Positions 1 through 6,061 of a stretch of DNA of 10,898 nt are shown in pieces. This DNA is from a bacterium UBA3734 (GTDB taxonomy: Bacteria; Bacteroidota; Bacteroidia; Bacteroidales; Bacteroidaceae). Positions within the stretch are counted from its first letter, which is position 1; every line of letters starts with the position of its first letter. The notes below the pieces were generated by a model that was given only the letters and a program-made list of their open reading frames with translations, was not told where the DNA came from and made no database searches. The DNA lies in the NCBI GenBank assembly GCA_002372575.1, contig DFHC01000029.1, forward strand, positions 1 through 10,898. Direction: 5' to 3'. Both the position numbers and the translations under genes were made by a program.

Positions 1-802
1 CATCATCCATTTCGCCGCGTCGAAAGCTGTGGGCGAGAGCGTCGAAAAACCACTGCTCTACTACCGCAACAACCTCATTTCGCTCATCAACCTGCTCGAA
101 CTGATGCCGAAATACGACGTGAAAGGCATTATTTTCTCGTCGTCGTGCACGGTCTATGGTCAGCCGACGAAGGAAAACCTGCCCGTCACCGAGGAGGCCC
201 CGATTCAGAAAGCACTGTCGCCCTACGGCAACACGAAGCAAATCAACGAGGAGATTATCGCCGATTACATCCATTCGGGAGCCCCGATTAAATCGGTGGT
301 TTTGCGTTATTTCAACCCCATCGGAGCCCATCCGAGCGCTGAAATCGGCGAACTGCCCGTGGGCGTTCCCAACAACCTGATTCCCTTCGTCACGCAGACG
401 GCCATCGGCGTGCGCGAGCAGCTGAAAATCTTCGGCAACGACTACAACACGCCCGACGGCACCTGCATCCGCGACTACATCTATGTGGTCGATTTGGCGA
501 AAGCCCACGTGAAGGCGATGACGCGCGTGCTCGACATGGACGGCGAACCGCTGGAATACTTCAACATCGGCACTGGGCGCGGCCTTTCCACGCTCGAAGT
601 GGTGGAAACCTTCGAGAAGGCCACGGGCGTGAAGGTGAACTGGGCGTATGCGCCGCGTCGCGAAGGCGATATTGAGAAAGTTTGGGGCAATGTCGATAAG
701 GCGAATCGCGTGCTGGGTTGGAAGGCCGACACGCCCGTCGATGAGGTGCTTGCCACGGCTTGGAAATGGCAGAAAAAACTGCGCGAAGATGGTGTGATGT
801 AA
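1..802 (+). CDS. galE: UDP-glucose 4-epimerase, N-terminus cut by window edge
   Basis: This enzyme interconverts UDP-glucose and UDP-galactose in the cytoplasm, in the Leloir pathway and in surface-sugar supply. The reading frame is open from base 2, where it reads IIHFAASKAVGESVEKP, the GalE segment after the second Rossmann strands. The GTG at 29 is therefore an internal valine, not the start. About 266 residues are visible. Compared with the usual ~340, roughly 78 N-terminal residues, including the NAD-binding GxxGxxG, lie outside the window. The short-chain dehydrogenase catalytic set is present: Ser at 143-145 in SSSCTVYG, Tyr at 224-226 and Lys at 236-238 in YGNTK. The family blocks RYFNPIGAH, GTCIRDYIYVVDLA and FNIGTGRG follow in order, and the C-terminus is complete. 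ptpA starts 12 bp after the TAA, so the two are probably co-transcribed. It could be a close epimerase with wider substrate range, but the motifs favour GalE. Confidence 0.95.
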   Translation, partial: IIHFAASKAVGESVEKPLLYYRNNLISLINLLELMPKYDVKGIIFSSSCTVYGQPTKENLPVTEEAPIQKALSPYGNTKQINEEIIADYIHSGAPIKSVVLRYFNPIGAHPSAEIGELPVGVPNNLIPFVTQTAIGVREQLKIFGNDYNTPDGTCIRDYIYVVDLAKAHVKAMTRVLDMDGEPLEYFNIGTGRGLSTLEVVETFEKATGVKVNWAYAPRREGDIEKVWGNVDKANRVLGWKADTPVDEVLATAWKWQKKLREDGVM

Positions 803-814
803 AATATTTGACAA

Positions 815-3016
815 ATGAAGGCAAGAATGTTGGCTGTGGCAGTTCTTTTCGGACTGTGCAGCCTGAGCAGCATTGCTCAAGAGAAAAAATCGTTCACGCT
901 CGAAGACCTGAATTTCGGCGGCACGAACTATCGGAATATGATTCCGAAAACGCAATACTACAAGTGGTGGGGCGACGAGTTGGTGCGAATCGACGGGAAG
1001 GAATACTATCTCGTCGATAAGAAATCGGGCAAGGAAACGCTGCTGCTCGACACGGCACAGGTGAACGGAATCATTCGCGACGAGGCGAGCAAGAGTGTGG
1101 TGCGCCATCTGTATAATGTGGAGTTTCCAGAGGCTGGGAAGCCGCTCATCTGGATTTCTACGAGCAACGAGAGTGTGCTGCTCGACTGGAAAAATCGGAA
1201 GATTCTGGAAAGTGTAAAATCAGTTGGCGGGGTCTCTGCAGTTGCTTTTTGCAAGGCTTCAAAAATGGTTTCCGCAGTAAAGGAGCATAATTTGTATGTT
1301 GCTGATAGTCATGGAAATACAAAACAGTTCTCGACCGATGGTTCACGCGAAATCGTCTATGGCCAGAGCGTGCATCGCAATGAGTTCGGCATCAGCAAAG
1401 GAATGTTCTGGAGCCCCGACGGACAACGCTTGGCCTTCTATCGGATGGACCAGTCGAAAGTGGCCGACTATCCGCAGGTGAACATCGAGGCGCGCAGTGC
1501 TGAATATCAGCCCGACAAGTACCCGATGGCCGGCGAGCAGAGCCACGACGTAACGGTGGGAATCTACGATTTGCAGTCTGGGAAAACGGTTTATCTCGAC
1601 ACGCCTAAAAGCAACGATACCAAGCAGTTACCTGCGTCTGGCGAAATGGACGGGAAAGCCGTGTATTTCACCAACGTGGCGTGGTCGCCCGACGGCAAGA
1701 CGCTCTATCTGTTCGAGCTCAACCGCGACCAGAACGACTGCCGACTTGTGGCCTACGACGCCGCGACGGGCCAGCGACAACAGGAACTCTACCGCGAGAC
1801 TTCCGAAAAATACGTCGAGCCGATGCATCCCGTGGCTTTCCTGCCCTGGGACGCGTCGAAATTCCTCTTTCAGAGCCAGCGCGACGGCTACAATCACCTC
1901 TACCTCTTCGACCTGAAGAAATCGACCTACAAGCAGCTGACAAAGGGCTCGTGGGTGGTGATGGAACTCGTGGGTTTCAACGAAAAGGCGCGCTCGGTCA
2001 TCATCGCATCGAACGAGCTCAGCCCGCTCCAGCGCAACCATTTCGCCGTGGATGTGAAGAGCGGTAAGCGCACGCTGCTCGACAACGGTCGCGGCTGGCA
2101 CACGGCAGAGCTCTCGCCCAGTGGCCAATGGCTGCGCGACAGCTATTCCGAGCCCGACGTGCCGCGTGTCATCGCTGTCACGCCGACGCAAAAACCCTCG
2201 CCCAAGACGATTTTCACCGCCGAGGACCCGTGGAAGGGCTACGACGTGCCCGAATATTCGTGTGGAAAGCTGAAAACCGCCGACGGCCAGACCGACCTCT
2301 ACTACCGAATGGTGAAGCCCGTCGGATTCGACCCCGCGAAGAAGTATCCCACTGTCATCTACGTCTATGGCGGCCCGCACGCCCACAGCGTCGATGCCCG
2401 CTGGCACTATAGTTCGCGCAGCTGGGAAACCTACATGGCGCAGAAGGGCTATTTGCTCTTCATCCTCGACAATCGCGGCTCGGAAAATCGCGGTCGCGAC
2501 TTCGAGCAGGCCACGTTCCGCCGCCTCGGACAGGTAGAAACCGAAGACCAGATGCAGGGCGTGAAATTCCTGCAGTCGCTACCTTACGTCGATACCGACA
2601 GAATCGGCGTCCACGGCTGGTCGTTCGGCGGATTTATGACCATCACGATGATGACGCGCCATCCCGAAGTGTTCAAGGTGGGCGTGGCCGGCGGTCCGGT
2701 CATCGACTGGAAATGGTACGAGCCGATGTATGGCGAGCGCTATATGGACTCGCCGCAGCAGAATCCCGAGGGCTACAAGCAGTCCTCGCTCATCGAGCAG
2801 GCCAAGAACCTGAAGGGAAAACTGCAAATCATCACAGGCTACAACGACGACACCGTTGTGCCGCAGCACTGCCTGTCGTTCATCTACGAGTGTAACAAGG
2901 TGGGTACGCAGCCCGATTTCTACGTCTATCCGGGCGAGGGTCACAATATGCGCGGCCACCAGTCGGTGCATCTTCACGAGCGCATTACGCATTATTTTGA
3001 GGACTTCTTGAAGTGA
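815..3016 (+). CDS. ptpA: Exported prolyl tripeptidyl peptidase (S9/DPP IV family)
   Basis: This is a serine exopeptidase expected to release N-terminal tripeptides ending in proline from peptides in the periplasm or at the cell surface. Residues 1-21 form a signal peptide with a likely cut at SIA/Q. A beta-propeller (DPPIV_N) spans about 30-480 and the alpha/beta-hydrolase domain about 500-733. The catalytic triad is Ser603 in GWSFGG, Asp678 in GYNDDTVV and His710 in GEGHNM. Tyr518 in VYGGPHA would form the oxyanion hole. The 733-residue length and the numbering of these residues match Porphyromonas gingivalis PtpA (732 residues; S603, D678, H710) as I recall it. Glu636 also matches, and Glu190 in VHRNEFG corresponds to PtpA Glu205. 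A roughly 14-residue insertion near 270-285 accounts for that shift. It follows galE by 12 bp with an A-rich start region. DPP IV is the alternative, but the human-type Glu-Glu motif is absent. Role in peptide uptake is inferred from the family. Confidence 0.9.
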   Translation: MKARMLAVAVLFGLCSLSSIAQEKKSFTLEDLNFGGTNYRNMIPKTQYYKWWGDELVRIDGKEYYLVDKKSGKETLLLDTAQVNGIIRDEASKSVVRHLYNVEFPEAGKPLIWISTSNESVLLDWKNRKILESVKSVGGVSAVAFCKASKMVSAVKEHNLYVADSHGNTKQFSTDGSREIVYGQSVHRNEFGISKGMFWSPDGQRLAFYRMDQSKVADYPQVNIEARSAEYQPDKYPMAGEQSHDVTVGIYDLQSGKTVYLDTPKSNDTKQLPASGEMDGKAVYFTNVAWSPDGKTLYLFELNRDQNDCRLVAYDAATGQRQQELYRETSEKYVEPMHPVAFLPWDASKFLFQSQRDGYNHLYLFDLKKSTYKQLTKGSWVVMELVGFNEKARSVIIASNELSPLQRNHFAVDVKSGKRTLLDNGRGWHTAELSPSGQWLRDSYSEPDVPRVIAVTPTQKPSPKTIFTAEDPWKGYDVPEYSCGKLKTADGQTDLYYRMVKPVGFDPAKKYPTVIYVYGGPHAHSVDARWHYSSRSWETYMAQKGYLLFILDNRGSENRGRDFEQATFRRLGQVETEDQMQGVKFLQSLPYVDTDRIGVHGWSFGGFMTITMMTRHPEVFKVGVAGGPVIDWKWYEPMYGERYMDSPQQNPEGYKQSSLIEQAKNLKGKLQIITGYNDDTVVPQHCLSFIYECNKVGTQPDFYVYPGEGHNMRGHQSVHLHERITHYFEDFLK

Positions 3017-3080
3017 GGAGTGTGGAGTGTGAAGTGTGGAGTGAAAATTGTCAAATCGTAAAATAGTCAAATAGTAAATT
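3012..3080 (+). repeat. Composite tandem array: 7-bp units then 8-bp units
   Basis: Five heptamers run from 3013 to 3047: GTGAGGA, GTGTGGA, GTGTGAA, GTGTGGA, GTGAAAA. Overlapping their end, four octamers run from 3044 to 3075 with the pattern (A/C)AAAT(A/T/C)GT, followed by AAATT directly before an ATG at 3081. The array begins inside the last codons of ptpA and contributes its TGA stop, yet the PtpA C-terminus has normal length, so nothing is truncated. It fills most of the leader between ptpA and purD. Degenerate short tandem repeats of this type are common between genes in Bacteroidales. Their function is unknown to me, and I see no clear promoter in this array. Confidence 0.8.
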
Positions 3081-3170
3081 ATGGGAATTCGTCACGTACA
3101 GATGCCTTTTTTCCCCGAAAATGAGCTGGAAAAGACGGCGTTTTATCCTTCGGTGGAGCTGAAAAAAAGT

Positions 3171-4469
3171 ATGAAAATCCTGCTCTTGGGCAGTGGCGGT
3201 CGTGAGCACGCGCTGGCGTGGAAAATCGCGCAGAGCAAGAAGTGCGAAAAGCTGTTCATCGCTCCCGGAAACGCTGGCACGAGTGGGGTGGGAGAGAATG
3301 CTCCCATCGGTGTGAGCGATTTTGAGTCGCTGAAGAATTTTTCGGTTGAAAACGGCATCGATATGGTGGTCGTAGGCCCGGAAGACCCGCTCGTGAACGG
3401 CATCTACGACGATTTCCGCAGCGACCAGCGCACGTGTCACATTCCCGTCATCGGACCGTCGAAAGCCGGAGCGCAACTCGAAGGCTCAAAAGACTTCGCC
3501 AAGGCCTTTATGCAGCGTCACCATATTCCCACGGCGCGCTACCAGACCTTCGACGCAGCGCATCTGGCCGAGGGAATCGCGTTTTTGGAGACGTTGCAGC
3601 CGCCCTACGTGCTCAAGGCCGACGGACTTTGCGCCGGAAAGGGCGTTCTCATCGTGCCGACGCTCGACGAGGCGAAACGCGAGCTCCGCGAAATGCTCGG
3701 AGGGATGTTTGGCAACGCATCGGCTCGCGTCGTCATCGAGGAATTTCTCAGCGGCATCGAATGTTCCGTTTTCGTGCTCACCGACGGCGAACATTACCAA
3801 ATTCTGCCCGAAGCGAAGGACTACAAGCGCATCGGCGAGGGCGACACAGGACTGAACACTGGCGGAATGGGCAGCGTTTCGCCCGTTCCATTTGCCACGA
3901 AGGAATGGATGGAAAAGGTCGAAAATCGCATCATCCGACCGACCGTCGAGGGACTTCGCGCCGAGGGAATCGACTACAAAGGTTTTATTTTCTTCGGCCT
4001 CATCAACGTCGAGGGCGAACCGATGGTCATCGAATATAATTGTCGAATGGGCGACCCCGAAACCGAAACCGTGATGTTGCGCCTGAAAAGTGACATCATC
4101 GACCTGTTTTTGGGTGTTGCCGCAGGGAATCTCGACCAAAAACACATCGAATTCGACGAACGCGCCGCCGTGTGCGTGATGCTCGTCAGCGGTGGCTATC
4201 CCGAAGCCTACAAAAAAGGCTATCCGATTAGTTTTCCATCGCTATCATCCCCCCATTTGGGGGGAACGAGGGGGGCTTCCAACACCATCATTTTCCACGC
4301 AGGAACAGCTCTGAAAGACGGCGAAGTGGTCACCAACGGCGGTCGCGTCATTGCCGTTTCTTCTTACGGAAAAGACAAGGCCGAAGCACTCGCGAAATCG
4401 TTTGAAGTGGCGCAAAAAATCGACTTTACCGACAAGTATTTCCGACGCGATATCGGGAAAGATCTTTGA
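3171..4469 (+). CDS. purD: Phosphoribosylamine-glycine ligase (GAR synthetase)
   Basis: PurD joins 5-phosphoribosylamine and glycine using ATP, the second step of cytoplasmic de novo purine synthesis. From the ATG at 3171 the protein has 432 residues and begins [19 protein letters not shown], the canonical PurD N-terminus, which is why I chose this start. An in-frame ATG at 3081 would add 30 residues. The ATP-grasp core includes [13 protein letters not shown] around Lys149, then [12 protein letters not shown], and the metal-binding [11 protein letters not shown] with Glu288 and Asn290. The C-terminal domain carries [19 protein letters not shown]. The odd feature is at residues 358-371 ([14 protein letters not shown]), between KGYPIS and IIFHAGT, where a palindromic GC-rich repeat is read through in frame. 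The site lies outside the ATP-grasp catalytic residues, and all core motifs are intact, so the enzyme is probably functional. An A-rich stretch precedes 3171, with a GGAG at 3155-3158 that is rather far for a ribosome binding site. Confidence 0.95.
   Translation: MKILLLGSGGREHALAWKIAQSKKCEKLFIAPGNAGTSGVGENAPIGVSDFESLKNFSVENGIDMVVVGPEDPLVNGIYDDFRSDQRTCHIPVIGPSKAGAQLEGSKDFAKAFMQRHHIPTARYQTFDAAHLAEGIAFLETLQPPYVLKADGLCAGKGVLIVPTLDEAKRELREMLGGMFGNASARVVIEEFLSGIECSVFVLTDGEHYQILPEAKDYKRIGEGDTGLNTGGMGSVSPVPFATKEWMEKVENRIIRPTVEGLRAEGIDYKGFIFFGLINVEGEPMVIEYNCRMGDPETETVMLRLKSDIIDLFLGVAAGNLDQKHIEFDERAAVCVMLVSGGYPEAYKKGYPISFPSLSSPHLGGTRGASNTIIFHAGTALKDGEVVTNGGRVIAVSSYGKDKAEALAKSFEVAQKIDFTDKYFRRDIGKDL
4244..4283 (+). 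repeat. Palindromic GC-rich repeat read through inside purD
   Basis: Six C (4249-4254), the loop ATTT, and six G (4259-4264) form a perfect hairpin, followed by AACGAGGGGGGC. The reverse complement aligns with the element at 4470-4510: both read as a pyrimidine-rich CCCC(T/C) block, a short spacer, CCCCAAAT and then a G-run ending in GGA or GGAGGA. The two copies therefore lie in opposite orientation about 230 bp apart. In purD the element encodes residues 358-371 without shifting the frame. Confidence 0.75.
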
Positions 4470-4510
4470 GCAGTCCCCTCCCGGCCTCCCCAAATAGGGG
4501 AGGAGAAAAT
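4470..4510 (+). repeat. Palindromic GC-rich repeat after purD
   Basis: It begins one base after the purD stop. CCTCCCC at 4485-4491 pairs perfectly with GGGGAGG at 4497-4503 around the loop AAATA, and a CCCCTCCC block lies upstream at 4475-4482. It is a diverged inverted relative of the element inside purD. A stem this strong could stall or protect transcripts. It lacks a following T-run on the plus strand, so I do not call it an intrinsic terminator. Confidence 0.7.
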
Positions 4511-4547
4511 GACAAAAAAGTTTGAATGAACTCCCGAACTCCTGAAA

Positions 4548-5519
4548 ATGCCAATTAGAAGACTACAAAACAAGATTGCCGAGAGCCGCTGGGCTCTGCC
4601 GCTGACCGCCGTCTATGGCATCGTCGTCTGCCTGATGCTCGGTGCTGTGGGACAGAAAATGTGGGTGCAGGCGGCGATTCTAGCTCTCTCCACGCTGCTG
4701 ATGGTGGAGCTGAACAACGCCAACGCGCTCATTCGTATCTATAGCCGTATGGTGTCGTGCTCCTTCCTCGTGCTCACGCTCATGGCTTCGTTTCTGTTTC
4801 CTTCGGTTGGCGGTGGTGTCGTTGGTTTGTGCTTCATTGTTTTCTACGTCTTTTTCCTCCACGCCTATCAAGACCGATTGGCTGTGATGCCTATCTTCAC
4901 AGCATTTCTGGCCCTCGGCATTGCCAGTTTTTTCTTCGTGAAGATTCTCTATTTCGTGCCACTCCTCTGGCTTCTGATGGCCGTGCGCCTGCAAGCCTTC
5001 AGTGCGCGCACGTTTTTCGCTTCGTTGCTCGGCCTTCTCACTCCCTACTGGCTCCTGTCGGTGTATTTCTTCATCAAGAACGATTTTGATGCCCCTCTGC
5101 GCCATTTCCAACGGCTGACACAGTTCGATTTTCCCTCTCTGAATCATATTCTTCTGGCTGACAATCAGATTGTTACCGCCATTTTTCTGATATTCTTGGC
5201 CATCACGGGCATCGTCCACTTCGTGCGCCAGCGAAGCCGCGACAAACTGCGCACGCAGATGATTTATGAGCTTTTTCTCGTTGTCACGCTCTTCACGATT
5301 GTTTTTCTCGTGCTCCAGCCCCAATACTACGACTTCCTGCTGCGCATTCTCATCATCCATGCCGCCATTTTCATCGGCCATTTCATTGCACTCACGCGCA
5401 CCAAGGTGACGAACATTGCCGTCATCGTCATCATCGTGGCTACGCTCGCCCTGACGGCTTATAACATTGCCGACGGCCTGTCGCTCATCCCCAACCTTTT
5501 TCAGCGATGGATGCCTTGA
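4548..5519 (+). CDS. Polytopic inner-membrane protein of unknown function
   Basis: I do not recognise a named family. The 323-residue protein is almost entirely hydrophobic helices. I count about 11 likely membrane segments, near residues 16-34, 38-54, 68-86, 87-105, 112-130, 131-147, 152-173, 206-226, 239-257, 262-281 and 285-305. A basic N-terminus (MPIRRLQNK) precedes the first helix. A longer soluble loop of about 30 residues around 174-205 contains aromatic and acidic residues. Other polar features are VELNNANALIRIYSR after helix 2 and the basic loop RQRSRDKLR before helix 9. No transporter signature or catalytic motif is evident. It starts 78 bp after purD, and its end overlaps the DedA-like gene by 13 bp, which suggests translational coupling. 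It may be a membrane partner of that protein, but this is inference from position alone. The ATG at 4548 follows CCTGAAA, and the upstream ATG at 4525 is in another frame and stops quickly. Confidence 0.85.
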   Translation: MPIRRLQNKIAESRWALPLTAVYGIVVCLMLGAVGQKMWVQAAILALSTLLMVELNNANALIRIYSRMVSCSFLVLTLMASFLFPSVGGGVVGLCFIVFYVFFLHAYQDRLAVMPIFTAFLALGIASFFFVKILYFVPLLWLLMAVRLQAFSARTFFASLLGLLTPYWLLSVYFFIKNDFDAPLRHFQRLTQFDFPSLNHILLADNQIVTAIFLIFLAITGIVHFVRQRSRDKLRTQMIYELFLVVTLFTIVFLVLQPQYYDFLLRILIIHAAIFIGHFIALTRTKVTNIAVIVIIVATLALTAYNIADGLSLIPNLFQRWMP

Positions 5520-5959
5520 TTGAAATGCTCTCGAGCCACGGCTATTGGGGCATGTTCGTGGCTGCGATTTTCGCCGGAAGCGTCTTTCCGTTCAGCAGCG
5601 AGGCCGTGATGCTGGCGCTTTTGGCTGCCGGACTCGAACCCTGGCCGCTCATCCTCTATGCCACCGTGGGCAACGTGATTGGCGCAGGCCTGAACTACGC
5701 CGTCGGCCACCTGGGGCGCCTCGACTGGATTGAGCGCTATCTGCACGTGAGCAAGCAGAGCATGGAGCGGGCCGAGCGGTTTATGGCCGGACGCGGTGCG
5801 CTGATGGGCTTTTTCGCCTTTCTGCCCGTGATTGGCAGTGCCATTTCGGTGCTTCTCGGCCTGATGCGTGCCAACATTCCCATCACTTTCCTCAGCATGA
5901 CCGTGGGGAAATTCCTACGCTACGTGCTGCTGGCGTATAGTGTCACCGCGCTGGTGTGA
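5507..5959 (+). CDS. DedA-family (VTT domain, YqaA-like) membrane protein
   Basis: This small integral membrane protein has 150 residues, close to YqaA-type members of the DedA/VTT (SNARE-associated) superfamily. Family members are implicated in lipid scrambling and envelope homeostasis, including undecaprenyl-phosphate or phosphatidylethanolamine flipping. The evidence is an N-terminal re-entrant-like region (GYWGMFVAAIFAGSVFPFSSEAV), the glycine-rich GNVIGAGLNYAVGHLG, the amphipathic segment with RAERFMAGRG, then FFAFLPVIGSAISVLLGL and a C-terminal GKFLRYVLL helix. The ATG at 5507 lies inside the preceding gene, giving a 13-bp overlap, so the two are probably coupled. The substrate cannot be told from sequence. 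Confidence 0.85.
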   Translation: MDALIEMLSSHGYWGMFVAAIFAGSVFPFSSEAVMLALLAAGLEPWPLILYATVGNVIGAGLNYAVGHLGRLDWIERYLHVSKQSMERAERFMAGRGALMGFFAFLPVIGSAISVLLGLMRANIPITFLSMTVGKFLRYVLLAYSVTALV

Positions 5960-5973
5960 GGCCGTTTTTTTCG

Positions 5974-6015
5974 CCAGAAATCGAAATTTTTAGGGAGAAA
6001 ACATCGTTTTTCTGG
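5974..6015. terminator. Possible bidirectional terminator hairpin between convergent genes
   Basis: CCAGAAA at 5974-5980 and TTTCTGG at 6009-6015 form a 7-bp inverted repeat with a long loop of 28 bases. T-runs lie on either side: a plus-strand T7 at 5965-5971 and, on the minus strand, a T5 immediately beyond the right arm. It sits in the 102-bp gap between two genes that end facing each other. The loop is long and the stem modest, so this is tentative. Confidence 0.3.
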
Positions 6016-6061
6016 AAAAAGTTGTAACCCGATATGTTGGAGGCTATGTCGCACGAACATT

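Noticed and set aside
29..31. GTG as the galE start
   Set aside because: The nine codons before it encode conserved GalE residues (IIHFAASKA), so the gene continues beyond the window edge.
815..880. Lipoprotein signal on PtpA (Cys15)
   Set aside because: The residue before the Cys is Leu, which does not fit a lipobox; a standard signal peptide with a cut after SIA fits better.
1628..2407. Minus-strand open frame of 259 codons inside ptpA
   Set aside because: It lies fully opposite the well-supported peptidase domain frame, has no recognisable motif, and is the usual shadow of GC-rich codons.
4485..4503. Intrinsic terminator after purD
   Set aside because: The stem is strong but is followed by A-rich sequence, not a T-run, and it matches the repeat element found inside purD.
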